NCBI GenBank assembly: GCA_019358975.1
Contig: JAHHIL010000008.1
Location: 62,001 to 126,000, forward strand
Length of the DNA: 64,000 nucleotides
From: Trichocoleus desertorum ATA4-8-CV12
GTDB lineage: Bacteria; Cyanobacteriota; Cyanobacteriia; FACHB-46
Direction: 5' to 3'
The notes beneath the pieces are model-generated. The model had not been told where the DNA came from and searched no databases. It saw only the letters and a list, made by a program, of their open reading frames with translations. The translations under genes were made by a program, and so were the position numbers. Shown one piece after another: positions 6,925-16,320 of this stretch; positions within the stretch are counted from its first letter, which is position 1; every line of letters begins with the position of its first letter.

Positions 6925-9305
6925 GCGATCGCCTCCCCAATCAGATCGCGCACCGCATGTAGGAGCGTGTCATCGTGGAAACTGCTCTTGGTTAGGTAGT
7001 AGTCTGCTCCTACTTCTAACCCTCGCATCCGGTCTTCTTCTCGATCTTTGTAAGACACAATAATCACGGGTAAAGCCTTGAGGGTGGCATGTTGCTTTAG
7101 CTGAGCGATCAATTCAATTCCATTCATCCGGGGCATGTCAATGTCGGTCACAATCAAATCAAAATGACCTGTACGAATCGCATTCCAGCCATCTATTCCA
7201 TTGACTGCAACCTCAACCGCGTACCCTTTATTTTGCAGCAACTTCCGCTCCATTTCGCGCACGGTGATGGAATCGTCAACGACCAAAACCCGCTTTTGAG
7301 CTTTGGTCGCTACCTTTTCAGTTTTGCGGCTAATGTGGCTGAGTTGACCATTGGTTAACAAGTGATCAATCGATCGCACCATGTCTTCTACATCGATCAG
7401 AAGCACTGGGGAACCATCTTCTAAAAGAGCCGCAGCACTGATATTTTTCACTTTGCCCAAACGCGAATCGAGCGGTCTGACGACTAAATCTCGCTCACCC
7501 AGAAATCGATCGACGACCAAGCCATAACAACTGAGGCGATCGCTGATCACGATCACAGGCAGCGCCTTGGCATCGTAGGCAGAGGCAGGTAACTCTAGAA
7601 CTTGCTGGCCCACCACTAGGCCAATATTTTGTCCATCAATGGTGAAGAACTGGCGGTTTTCGGCTACGGCGATCGCCTCTGGTTCCACCATAGCAATGCG
7701 GTCAATGCGAGTCAGCGGTAAGGCATAAGGCTCTCCAGCAATTTCTACCAAGAGCGTGCGAATGACCGATAAAGTCAAGGGCAATTGCAGATAAAAGGTC
7801 ATGCCTTTACCCAGTTTGGAAACCGCTCGCAGGCTCCCCCCAACTTCTTGGATCATGTTCTGCACAATATTCAACCCCACACCCCGTCCCGAAAGCTCGG
7901 TAACAGTGTCGCTGGTGGAAAAACCCGGTAAGAACAGAAATTCAATCAGCTCCGCTTCTGTCAGTTGAGGAGCCATCTCAGGGCTGACCAACTGCTTGCT
8001 GACAATCTTGGTGCGTAAACGCTCAAAATCCATGCCTCGCCCATCGTCCGACACAGTGATCGAGAGCATTCCACCCTGATGTACTGCTTCGAGGCGCACT
8101 AACCCTTCGGCTGGTTTACCCGCTGCTAAACGCTCTGCCATCGGCTCAATGCCGTGATCAACTGCATTGCGTAATAGGTGAGTCAGCGGTGCTTCTAGCT
8201 TTTCCAAAATGTCTCGGTCTACATCCGTGGCTTTGCCCAAGACTTCAAAGCGGATCTGCTTGTCTAACTGTCTACCCAAATCTCGCACCATCCGAGGAAA
8301 TGCCTGAACCCCATCGGCAAAAGGACGCATGTGGCTCGCCAGCACTTCGCGATAGAGGCGATCGGACAAATTGGCAGAACGACGGGCAAATAGTTCTAGT
8401 TCATTCAAGCGATCGCTCAGCATTTCCCGACAACTAGTCGCTTGTTGCCGTACCGCATTCAGATAATTTTCACTGCGCTGGTTTAAGGTCTGCCCAACCA
8501 GCGACCCTTGCAGCTTTTCGATTAATGTAGACAGTTCAGTTTGCTGCCGTCTCAGCTTCAGCAGTGAATCGGCAAAGGGCTGCAACCAGTTCGCTTCGAC
8601 TAGAGACTCTCCGGCTAATCCCATCAAGCGGCTGAGGTTGTCGGCACTGACTCGAACCACCCGATCGGGGCTGTCGGCAATCTGTCCCCCCGCTGAGCCG
8701 AAGGGCATGACTTTAGCTAGATCTACAGTGGGCAGATGAGTCGCGATCGCTTCTGCTTCTAGAATCGGCGCGGGGTTAAATTCCTCAGACGCAACAGCCA
8801 CTACTGGCGTTAACTCTATTGGAACTGTAAGGTCAGAAATTGCTGGTAGTTCGTTAATCTGTGGTAGTTCATTGGCTAGGGGTTGCGGTTGTGGATTTAG
8901 TAAAGTGGCGATCGCAGACAACAACGCTTCAATCCCATCAGCCTGTTCTGCCAGCCAACCCTGAAGCTGGGTTTCTGGGACACAACTCAGTCGTAACAGT
9001 AAATCAACGCCTTGTAGCAACACATCAATTTGTGCCGCCGCCAAGGTCACAACGCCCATCTGAGCACTGGTAAAGCAATCTTCCATGACATGAGCCAGTT
9101 TGACGCCCACCTCTAAATCAATAATTCGTGCGGCTCCTTTGATCGAGTGAGCAGCCCGCATCAGTGATTCCAGCGTCTCAGGCATTCCAGGATTAGTTTC
9201 CAGCTCTAGCAGACCGTGGTTTAAGACCGTGGCTTGGGCTTCCACCTCCATCCGGAACAATTCCAGCATTGAGAAATGGCTAAAATCCTGGTTATCGCTC
9301 CTCAC
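6921..9305 (-). CDS. cheA: Hybrid chemotaxis histidine kinase CheA with C-terminal receiver (WspE-like)
   Basis: This 794-residue kinase contains, in order: an Hpt domain (about 1-110) with His53 in AAHSIKGAARIID; a variable Pro/Glu-rich linker (about 120-210) with no recognisable P2 domain; a dimerisation segment around LRRQQTELSTLIEKLQG; a GHKL ATPase with N-box LLRNAVDHGIEP, G1 VSDDGRGMD and G2 GRGVGLNIV; a CheW-like regulatory domain; and a receiver from about 665 with phosphoacceptor Asp721 in VTDIDMP. The Hpt-ATPase-CheW-REC order is that of WspE/FrzE-type kinases. It starts at GTG 9305, overlapping the upstream cheW stop by 4 nt (GTGA). It should phosphorylate CheB, its own receiver and, by inference, the receiver of the divergent REC-kinase gene. 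Confidence 0.95.
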   Translation of the reverse strand: MRSDNQDFSHFSMLELFRMEVEAQATVLNHGLLELETNPGMPETLESLMRAAHSIKGAARIIDLEVGVKLAHVMEDCFTSAQMGVVTLAAAQIDVLLQGVDLLLRLSCVPETQLQGWLAEQADGIEALLSAIATLLNPQPQPLANELPQINELPAISDLTVPIELTPVVAVASEEFNPAPILEAEAIATHLPTVDLAKVMPFGSAGGQIADSPDRVVRVSADNLSRLMGLAGESLVEANWLQPFADSLLKLRRQQTELSTLIEKLQGSLVGQTLNQRSENYLNAVRQQATSCREMLSDRLNELELFARRSANLSDRLYREVLASHMRPFADGVQAFPRMVRDLGRQLDKQIRFEVLGKATDVDRDILEKLEAPLTHLLRNAVDHGIEPMAERLAAGKPAEGLVRLEAVHQGGMLSITVSDDGRGMDFERLRTKIVSKQLVSPEMAPQLTEAELIEFLFLPGFSTSDTVTELSGRGVGLNIVQNMIQEVGGSLRAVSKLGKGMTFYLQLPLTLSVIRTLLVEIAGEPYALPLTRIDRIAMVEPEAIAVAENRQFFTIDGQNIGLVVGQQVLELPASAYDAKALPVIVISDRLSCYGLVVDRFLGERDLVVRPLDSRLGKVKNISAAALLEDGSPVLLIDVEDMVRSIDHLLTNGQLSHISRKTEKVATKAQKRVLVVDDSITVREMERKLLQNKGYAVEVAVNGIDGWNAIRTGHFDLIVTDIDMPRMNGIELIAQLKQHATLKALPVIIVSYKDREEDRMRGLEVGADYYLTKSSFHDDTLLHAVRDLIGEAIA

Positions 9306-9979
9306 AGAATCCTCCGATTCAGCGTGTAAAACAGCAACTCGTCATCTAGGTAGCTAACACTATGGTTTTGCCAGTTGATAATGCCTTTGGTGTAGGTGTC
9401 TTTAGCATTAGAGAGGGTGGCAGGCAAATTGCGGATTTCGTCTAGGCGGATAGATTGCACCCCATACACTTCATCTGCCGGAAACACCCAACTACTTTTT
9501 TGGCTTTGCACCACCACCATCCGTTGATAAGTAATCTGTTGGTTAGTTGCGTGAGCCGTGGCCTGCTCAATGCCAAGCAAATCTCGGAGTGAAACACACA
9601 ATTGCAGTTCTCCGCGAATGTTTACCAAACCTTGAAAGATCTGATTGCTCCGGTGGGGCAACGTCCGTACAGAAGTAATCGGTGTAATTTCCTGAAATAA
9701 GAGTGCGGGTAGGGCTAACCACTCACGACCCAAGCGAAAGATGACTACTGATAGAGTGCCCGCTGTGGGTTCCGTTTTCTCTTCAGCTAAAGAGCTAGTC
9801 CACTCCAGCAGATAATTAGCTGGAATTTCTCGCTCTAGCAAACTGCGGCCCGCCTGAGCATAGACAGAGCAGTTGCGGCAATGGATCATTTCTAAAAGTT
9901 CTGGACAGGAGCGATCGCCGGAGACACCAATGTTATTCCAGCAACGTTCCGAGGAAGAGGGTAGGTTGGGTTGATTCAT
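9302..9979 (-). CDS. CheW-domain coupling protein with WspD-type N-terminal Cys/His module
   Basis: The 225-residue protein (from ATG 9979) has a C-terminal CheW domain at about 75-225 (SVVIFRLGREWLALPALLFQ, then NIRGELQLCVSLRDLL). Ahead of it is a short module reading CWNNIGVSGDRSCPELLEMI followed by HCRNCSVYAQAGRSLL. This Cys/His-rich module is typical of WspD and similar CheW proteins next to WspE-type kinases. The four Cys and one His could bind metal, but this is not proven. A GTG at 10015 would add 12 residues; neither start has a clear Shine-Dalgarno. Its stop overlaps the cheA start. It should couple receptors to CheA at the membrane-associated array. Confidence 0.88.
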   Translation of the reverse strand: MNQPNLPSSSERCWNNIGVSGDRSCPELLEMIHCRNCSVYAQAGRSLLEREIPANYLLEWTSSLAEEKTEPTAGTLSVVIFRLGREWLALPALLFQEITPITSVRTLPHRSNQIFQGLVNIRGELQLCVSLRDLLGIEQATAHATNQQITYQRMVVVQSQKSSWVFPADEVYGVQSIRLDEIRNLPATLSNAKDTYTKGIINWQNHSVSYLDDELLFYTLNRRIL

Positions 9980-10411
9980 GGGGGCTGAGTTTACAGAAAT
10001 CGCCGTAAAGCCCACATGCTGTCTTCGGTGGGATATAAGGCGGTGAGCTTTTAGCGAACGAATGAACTATGTATTCTGATAAAATTCAGGTAAGTTCTTC
10101 AACATACTTGGGTTTCGGCGGGTTCTGAACAGAAGTTGTTCGGGTAAAGACTCAAACGTACCGTAGGAATGTAGGCTTGGCAGTTTAATTGGAAAACTTG
10201 AATCGCTAGGGGTAAAATCCAGGATAAGCCTTCGGCACGCTTCGCTACGCATTGTCTGTCAGTCCTAAAGAGAGAAAACCAATTCTGGTTGTTTGAGAGC
10301 AGTCCAACTAGGCAGGGCGTTGTCTAGAGCGAGAGAGCAAGTCAGACGGGGTTCGCCTCGCATTGTTCGCCAGTATCGCTGAATCCCACGTGCTTTAGCC
10401 GTGGGAGTGCG
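9980..10411. other. Gene-free gap in the chemosensory cluster, with an IS200/IS605-like end hairpin
   Basis: No credible reading frame is seen. The last part (10345-10411) ends with GAATCCCACGTGCTTTAGCC and GTGGGAGTGCGTCAA. CCCACG (10385-10390) pairs with CGTGGG (10400-10405) around TGCTTTAGC. This closely resembles right ends of cyanobacterial IS200/IS605 (tnpB-type) elements, where the same hairpin closes the element and its omega-RNA. No transposase remains. A TTCGGCACGCTTCGCTACGC repeat lies at 10232-10251. The hairpin abuts the mcp stop codon at 10412. Confidence 0.45.
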
Positions 10412-12028
10412 TCAATAATCGCTGACCTGAAACCGAGCAATTCCTTGATGTAGGCCTTGCGCCACTGCGCCTAGCTGGGCGATCGCTCGATTAACTTCTT
10501 GCAGTGAATCTGCTGTTTGCGTCGATACCTCACTGAGCTGGCTCATCACCTCACTAATTTGTTGTGCCCCTTCCGCCTGAGTTTCCATCCCCTGAGTCAC
10601 GACTAAAAATTGAGGGGTTAGAGTCGTCACTTGCTCAATAATCTGTCCCATCTGCCGACTCATTTCACTGACTTCCTGAACCCCCCGTTTCACTTCCTGG
10701 TTAAACTTATCCATTTCCATCACCCCAGTAGAGACAGAAGCCTGCATCTCTTTAACGGTCTGCTCAATATCTAAAGTTGCCACAGCGGTTTGGTCGGCCA
10801 ATCGACGAATCTCTCTAGCCACCACCGCAAAGCCTAACCCTTGTTCCCCTGCCTTTTCGGCTTCGATCGCGGCGTTTAAGGACAGTAAGTTCGTCTGGTC
10901 AGCCACTTTGGTAATAGTGCTAACCACCTGATTAATACTTTGAGCCTTCTCTCGAATGACTTCTAATCTGGAGGTTATGGAGGCAGTTGATGTCACCAAT
11001 TGATGCATCGTGTTAGCGATCGCAGTGAGATTGGCCTGGCTCACAGTGGCGCTGGTAGCGGTATCTTGCGACTTAGCAGCAACGACTTCCATCGTTTGTA
11101 CCAAGTCTCCAGAAGTCACTGCAATTTGTTTTGCGGTCGCTACCACTTCACGGGTAGAAGCAATTTGTTCAGTAGCCGTCGCCTCTAGTTGCTTCCCAAA
11201 AGCCGTCAGTTTGGTGATTGAAGCCGTCACTTGAATCCCAGATTGTTGAACTTGTCCAATAAATCCACTGAGACCCTGAATCATCCTTTGAAAGGCGAGG
11301 AGAAGCTGACCAATTTCATTGCGATCGCTAATATCAGTTTTTAACTTTACTGTTAAATCACCGACAGAGATTTTCTCAGCAACATCTACAATTTCCGCGA
11401 TTTGAGACTCCACTTGTCGAGAGAGCCAAAGCCCAACAATGAGATTAAAAACAATAGATATAATTACGCCCAAAATAACTGAAATAACAACTAGTCTTTG
11501 GGCAGATTCAGATTCTTGTTCCAGGCGCTGTAACGCAGCCTGCTCTACCTGAAAAATCTGTTGACGGGCTTCGTCAATATCATCCATTCGGAGAGATTGC
11601 ATAAGAGCTTTAGCTTCAACTAATTGCCCTAAGTCAATTAGCTCAAAAATTTGTTGAGAAATTGCTTGATTTTGATTGATCTTGTTCGCAAGATTCGCTA
11701 TTTGCTGCTGGCGTTCCAAACCCTGCGTTTGCTGACTAAGATTTCTATAGGCTTGATTAAATAGTTCCAAACCTTTTTCATAAGACCGGATATAGCTTTT
11801 ATCTTCTGGAAATAACAGATAGCCTCGGACATTTCTGACCATTCTGGCAACACCCAGCACCATTTGGTCAACCTCAACAATAGTGGTCTGAACTATCTTT
11901 TCTTCTGCCTGTCTCTGGAAAGCATTGCTTGTGTTGATATGAACAACTCCACCCAGCCCCACTAAACACAGAATGGGCAGGGAGTATCCTATCAAAATAC
12001 GGTTTCTTAGCCTCTTATGCTTAAACAT
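10412..12028 (-). CDS. Methyl-accepting chemotaxis protein 1 (CHASE3-like sensor)
   Basis: This 538-residue transmembrane receptor has TM1 at about 10-32, a helical periplasmic domain (about 33-180), TM2 around [24 protein letters not shown], and a long cytoplasmic signalling rod. The hairpin tip includes [20 protein letters not shown] and [15 protein letters not shown], the kinase-contacting region. The periplasmic part, with [14 protein letters not shown] and repeated EVDQ/RQQQ helices, resembles CHASE3 domains, whose ligand is generally unknown. ATG 12028 is preferred over TTG 12049. It follows mcp 2 by 22 nt, so the two are cotranscribed. No C-terminal CheR-docking pentapeptide is seen. 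Confidence 0.93.
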   Translation of the reverse strand: MFKHKRLRNRILIGYSLPILCLVGLGGVVHINTSNAFQRQAEEKIVQTTIVEVDQMVLGVARMVRNVRGYLLFPEDKSYIRSYEKGLELFNQAYRNLSQQTQGLERQQQIANLANKINQNQAISQQIFELIDLGQLVEAKALMQSLRMDDIDEARQQIFQVEQAALQRLEQESESAQRLVVISVILGVIISIVFNLIVGLWLSRQVESQIAEIVDVAEKISVGDLTVKLKTDISDRNEIGQLLLAFQRMIQGLSGFIGQVQQSGIQVTASITKLTAFGKQLEATATEQIASTREVVATAKQIAVTSGDLVQTMEVVAAKSQDTATSATVSQANLTAIANTMHQLVTSTASITSRLEVIREKAQSINQVVSTITKVADQTNLLSLNAAIEAEKAGEQGLGFAVVAREIRRLADQTAVATLDIEQTVKEMQASVSTGVMEMDKFNQEVKRGVQEVSEMSRQMGQIIEQVTTLTPQFLVVTQGMETQAEGAQQISEVMSQLSEVSTQTADSLQEVNRAIAQLGAVAQGLHQGIARFQVSDY

Positions 12029-12050
12029 AGGCTTGATGCATAAACCCAAC

Positions 12051-13694
12051 TCAACTAATTTTGAAGCGCAGAATTTCTTGATTTAATTTTTGAGCTACAT
12101 CTTGCAGTTGCTCGATCGCGTGATTAATTTCCTTAAGAGAATCTGCCGTCTGCTCAGAGGTATCTCGCAGTTGGGTCATGGCTTCGTTGATTTGTTGAGC
12201 GCCTTGAGTCTGCCCCTCCATGCCTTGATTGACCATGATAAATCTGGGTGCTAGAGCCTCTACTTGCTGAATAATTTCTTTCAGTTGGCAACCAATGCCA
12301 TTAACCTCTCCTACGCCACCTTCTACTTCCTTCATAAATTTGTCCATTTCCATGACGCCTGTGGAAACAGCTGACTGCATTTCATGAACGGTCTGTTCAA
12401 TATCTAGGGTAGCCACCGAAGTTTGATCCGCAAGACGGCGGATTTCTCTAGCAACTACGCTGAAACCTCGGCCAGATTCTCCTGCTTTTTCAGCTTCGAT
12501 CGCGGCATTAAGGGAGAGGAGATTGGTTTGATCAGCAACTTTTGTAATCGTGGCAACAACGTTGCTAATGTTATTTGCCTTCTCACTAATTGTTTCTAAC
12601 TTGCCAGAAATCGTAGTGGTAGCATTGACCAATTGCCGCATTGTAGTTGCCATCTGGGTCAAGCTCATTTGGCTTTTGGCCGCAGCACCTGTAGTAGTCT
12701 GCGACATGGCAGCAACTTCTTCCATTGTGTGAGTCAAGGTGCGAGAAGTTGAGGCAATTTCTTGGGTAGTCGCGACCACTTCACTCGTAGCTGCAATTTG
12801 CTCGATGACAGTGGATTCTAATTGTTTGCCAGAAACGGCGATCTGGGTGGCTGAAGTTGCGATCTGCAAGCCAGAGTTTTGTACCTGACGTACCAAGGCG
12901 TTTAAGCTTTGGGTCATGCTCTCTAAGGCAGCTAGAAACTGGCCAATTTCACCTTGGCGGTCTGTACCTTCAGCGATTTGAACTGTTAAATCACCTGTAG
13001 CGATTTCTTCTGTGACACCTACAAGATTCTTGATGGTCAAAATGTATCGCATGAGCATGCGTAACACACTGCCCCAGAGCAGCAACAGCAGCAGCAAAGC
13101 AATAATAATGATTGCTGTAGCCCAAAGAGATTGCTGAGCTTGAGCTTGAAGAGAACGCTTCACAAATTGCTGCATCGCCGTAGTTAGTTCTTGCAGTCCT
13201 TGCGCATAAATTTGCTTTTGGCGTTCGTATTCTGGGCTAAACAGCAGAGCCGCAGCGGCGGGTGATTTGCCTTGGCGGACTAGATTCAGGGCTTGGTCTT
13301 CTATTTGGCTCAACTGAGCATTGGCAGTCGTGGCTTTTGTCACCGCTTCAGTGTCAAATAACTTAGGCAGAAGCTGCATCGTCTCTTGCAAATTAGCTGC
13401 TAAGGTTGGCTCAAACTGCCGATAGCGTTCTTCCCAACGGACATCGCCTGTGGTGGTGGCCAGACGAGCAGACATGGTTAGAACTTCATCTAAATAGATC
13501 ATGCCGCCACTCAGCTCTTGCACTCGTTGATTGAGAACTCTAGTTTTTTGAGCGCTCTGAGCAGAGAACCAAACGTACCAGCCGATACCTCCTAACAACG
13601 TAATCGTCGTGCATAGGAGAACAATCCAATTTTTGAGATGAGAAACTCCCTCAGTTTGGGCTTTGCGGGGGTTGATGTGGGTAATTGGAGTCAT
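12051..13694 (-). CDS. Methyl-accepting chemotaxis protein 2
   Basis: This 547-residue receptor has a short basic N-terminus, TM1 at about 22-44, a periplasmic helical domain (about 45-190) with [20 protein letters not shown] and [18 protein letters not shown]2 around [24 protein letters not shown] and the signalling domain with [20 protein letters not shown]. The sensor region differs fully from its neighbours while the tip is nearly the same, so the three receptors should feed one kinase with different inputs. The periplasmic segment has the heptad pattern of four-helix-bundle sensors, with a methyl-accepting rod of QT/ES-rich heptads in the cytoplasmic part. It lies between mcp 1 (22-nt gap) and a mobile-element remnant. 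Confidence 0.93.
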   Translation of the reverse strand: MTPITHINPRKAQTEGVSHLKNWIVLLCTTITLLGGIGWYVWFSAQSAQKTRVLNQRVQELSGGMIYLDEVLTMSARLATTTGDVRWEERYRQFEPTLAANLQETMQLLPKLFDTEAVTKATTANAQLSQIEDQALNLVRQGKSPAAAALLFSPEYERQKQIYAQGLQELTTAMQQFVKRSLQAQAQQSLWATAIIIIALLLLLLLWGSVLRMLMRYILTIKNLVGVTEEIATGDLTVQIAEGTDRQGEIGQFLAALESMTQSLNALVRQVQNSGLQIATSATQIAVSGKQLESTVIEQIAATSEVVATTQEIASTSRTLTHTMEEVAAMSQTTTGAAAKSQMSLTQMATTMRQLVNATTTISGKLETISEKANNISNVVATITKVADQTNLLSLNAAIEAEKAGESGRGFSVVAREIRRLADQTSVATLDIEQTVHEMQSAVSTGVMEMDKFMKEVEGGVGEVNGIGCQLKEIIQQVEALAPRFIMVNQGMEGQTQGAQQINEAMTQLRDTSEQTADSLKEINHAIEQLQDVAQKLNQEILRFKIS

Positions 13695-13726
13695 GGCTGG
13701 ACAAAACTTTCTATTTAGCTAGCGAC

Positions 13727-14252
13727 GGAAGCCCCGCACTGTACTTGAAAAGACAGCGTCGGGATAGGGAGTCCGGCGATGAGGAGTCTCACCCCGAACG
13801 ATGCCATGGGCGGGTGGAGTAGGTGAGCGACGAATCGCCAACCTATCGAGCAAATAAAAAGCTTGAAATCTTTCATGGCAAGGGTTTCAGGGTATAATAC
13901 AGATGGTTTAACAACCCACCTGACCGCATCGAACAGACAGGCAAACTTCAAAGTAGAGGTTCGACCCTTGCCGCAGACAGATCGGTAGCTCAGGGAAGCT
14001 GTTTTCTCCAACTGGTCGCCATGGCGTAAATCCAAGAGAAGCAAAAGCAAAAGTTATCAACCTGCGGAAGGCGGGTTGCTGCCTGGGTGGTAGGCAACTA
14101 TCACGGGAGTCAGTGGGATGTGCTGCGAATGCAGGCATGACCAAAACCTCCAGAAGCTGCGTCAGACCAATACTTTGCTTGCAAGGTGGAGGCAGCGGCT
14201 GTTGAAACAGGAAGCCCGTGCTGTATTGCTTGCAATCAGCGTCGGGTACTTC
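13727..14252. mobile_element. Non-autonomous or decayed IS200/IS605-like element
   Basis: A gap of about 570 bp between mcp 2 and mcp 3 carries two similar imperfect hairpins in the same orientation. The left is GGAAGCCCCGCACTGT with ACAGCGTCGGG (13728-13762); the right is GGAAGCCCGTGCTGT with CAGCGTCGGG (14210-14246, inner stem ATTG/CAAT). The GAAGCCC...CAGCGTCGGG hairpin followed by TTCAC is a familiar end of cyanobacterial IS200/IS605-type elements. No transposase or tnpB reading frame is left between them. A TATAAT box lies at 13893. The middle may hold omega-RNA-like sequence; this is inference. Exact ends are not defined. Confidence 0.5.
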
Positions 14253-14264
14253 ACTAGCTATAGA

Positions 14265-15974
14265 TTAGTAGCTATAGAGCGGTTGTGGTTCCAAGGCGAT
14301 CGCCCCTACCTTAAAGCGAGAAATTTCTTGGCGCAAGCCTTGAGCTGCTTGGTTTAACTGATCGATCGCTCGGTTGATTTCCTGCAAAGCGTCAGCCGTC
14401 TGCACGGAGGTTTCACTTAACTGCACCATTGCTTCGCTGATTTGTTGTGCTCCCTGAGATTGAGCTTCCATTCCTTGATTTACCACCGAAAATCGGGGAG
14501 ATAGCGCTTGCACTTGCTCAATAATTTCTCCTAACTGCTCACTAATATTGCCCACATCTTCCATACCTCGGCCTACCTCCTTGGTAAACTTATCCATCTC
14601 CATGACTCCGGTGGAGACTGAAGATTGCATCTCTTTTACCATCTGCTCAATGTCGAGGGTAGCCACAGCGGTTTGGTCAGCTAAGCGTCGGATTTCTCTC
14701 GCTACCACCGCAAAGCCCAACCCGTATTCTCCTGCTTTTTCAGCTTCGATCGCGGCATTGAGTGACAGGAGGTTCGTCTGGTCTGCCACCTTCGTAATGG
14801 TATTGACCACACTATTAATGTTGTTGGCTTTCTCGCTAATGACTTCCAGCTTGGCAGAAATGGAGTTGGTCGCTGCCACTAGCTGGCGCATGGTTGTTGC
14901 CATCCGGATCAAATCTTCTTGATTGGCAGCTGCCGCTACAGTCGTTTCTTGAGACATGGTCGCGACTTCTTCCATCGTGTTGGCAAGTTCTCCAGAAGTA
15001 GCCGCAATTTCCTTTGCAGTCACAACAACTTCATTAGTGGCAGCGACCTGTTCTGTCACCGTGGCTTCCAATTGCTTCCCAGAGGCCGCAATTTTCGTCG
15101 CAGAAGTTGTGACTTGAATGCCAGATTGTTGCACCTGACGAATTAAAGAGTTGAGATTGTGAGTCATGGCCTGAAAAGCCATAAGTAGCTTGTCAACCTC
15201 ATCATTACTGTTAGTCCCAGCCTCAACTTGAGTGGTTAAGTCTCCGGCTGAAATCTGCTCTGCCACAACTACGACATTGGCAACTTTTGTACCTAAAGGC
15301 TTCGCGATCGTGCGGCTTAGGTAAGTTCCTAAAGCGATCGCCACCGTAGGACCCGCAATCAATGCAAAGAGCACCCAAAAAGATGCCTGACTACTATCTT
15401 GAGCTGCTGCAACCTGAGCAACTCTAGCAACTTCAGCATTGATATCTAAAATTCTCAACAAATCTTCTGTAGCTATATCAAATGACTGACGTTCTTCAAA
15501 AGCTAGAAATTGGTTAAGATTTTTGACCTCAGCTTCAGTTAAACTATTTTGCCTTGCAGCCTCGTAAAGTTGAAGGAACTTTTCATGATCTTGCTTCCAA
15601 TCATCCCAATGAGGTTTAAACTGACCTTTATAGAGAACTGCCTCCTCAGATGTTTGGGGAGCTGACTCATATTCTTTAAACCCATCATCAATTTGCTTCC
15701 ACGCACTCTTGATGCGGGTCATTTCAGTTTGTTTATTTTCTTCACTAATCTCTGGATTGACTAAAGCTCGCATGGAGGACTGAACCTGAGTCTGCCCCTC
15801 ATTAACTTTCCAAATGCCAGCAACGCTAGGAAGGCTAGTTTTACTCAAGGTATCAATGTGTTTACTCAGCCGAGAGATGCCCATCCATCCGACTGAGGAC
15901 GCTACTAGAACAATGACACTCATTAGACCAAAGGAGCCAATCAGTCTACTCTGCAATGACATGTTTTTAAGCAT
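14265..15974 (-). CDS. Methyl-accepting chemotaxis protein 3 (4HB_MCP-like sensor)
   Basis: This 569-residue receptor begins [20 protein letters not shown] with TM1 at about 9-31. A four-helix-bundle-type periplasmic domain (about 32-185) includes [20 protein letters not shown], the conserved helix-1 pattern of 4HB_MCP domains. TM2 is around [20 protein letters not shown], followed by HAMP and a signalling domain with [24 protein letters not shown] 8 nt before the ATG supports the start. The last residues ([13 protein letters not shown]) extend past the usual end, and the stop lies in a TAGCTATAG direct repeat next to the mobile-element remnant, so the tail may have been changed by insertion. 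Confidence 0.92.
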   Translation of the reverse strand: MLKNMSLQSRLIGSFGLMSVIVLVASSVGWMGISRLSKHIDTLSKTSLPSVAGIWKVNEGQTQVQSSMRALVNPEISEENKQTEMTRIKSAWKQIDDGFKEYESAPQTSEEAVLYKGQFKPHWDDWKQDHEKFLQLYEAARQNSLTEAEVKNLNQFLAFEERQSFDIATEDLLRILDINAEVARVAQVAAAQDSSQASFWVLFALIAGPTVAIALGTYLSRTIAKPLGTKVANVVVVAEQISAGDLTTQVEAGTNSNDEVDKLLMAFQAMTHNLNSLIRQVQQSGIQVTTSATKIAASGKQLEATVTEQVAATNEVVVTAKEIAATSGELANTMEEVATMSQETTVAAAANQEDLIRMATTMRQLVAATNSISAKLEVISEKANNINSVVNTITKVADQTNLLSLNAAIEAEKAGEYGLGFAVVAREIRRLADQTAVATLDIEQMVKEMQSSVSTGVMEMDKFTKEVGRGMEDVGNISEQLGEIIEQVQALSPRFSVVNQGMEAQSQGAQQISEAMVQLSETSVQTADALQEINRAIDQLNQAAQGLRQEISRFKVGAIALEPQPLYSY

Positions 15975-16320
15975 TTAGTTCTCCAAGACAAGAATTAAAA
16001 TAGCCTCTTACAATCTCTTGCGATCGCACTCAGTCAAAGATGCTGGCAAGAAATAGATAACTTATGTTTCCCAACTTCAGCTCAAACTCACTAACTTTTC
16101 ATGGCTAATAGAGGTTGTTTTCAAAGATAAATAATCTCTTCAACCAACCTCTACAAGAAAGATCACATTAGGTTTTAATAGTCCTAAATTCAGCAGTTGT
16201 AAACTTGTAATATTTCTGAGTACATGGTCTTTGTAGATGTCACTCAAAATGACTACTCTTGTACCGCTACTCCAATTTTCAATTACAGTTTTTCAGGCAG
16301 AATTTAAGATGAGTTGAGGC
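15975..16320. other. Gene-free spacer, probable promoter region for the mcp genes
   Basis: This stretch of 346 bp between cheR and mcp 3 has no credible reading frame. It is AT-rich with several TAATA/TTGTAA-like words and could hold a promoter for the receptor genes. No confident promoter boxes, riboswitch or terminator can be named. Confidence 0.4.

Noticed and set aside
10067-10252. 61-codon minus-strand frame in the mcp 1/cheW gap
   Set aside because: Composition is unlike a protein, no ribosome-binding site, and it overlaps dispersed repeat sequence.
13715-14050. 111-codon minus-strand frame between mcp 2 and mcp 3
   Set aside because: It runs through IS-like hairpins and has no family signature; better explained by the mobile-element remnant.
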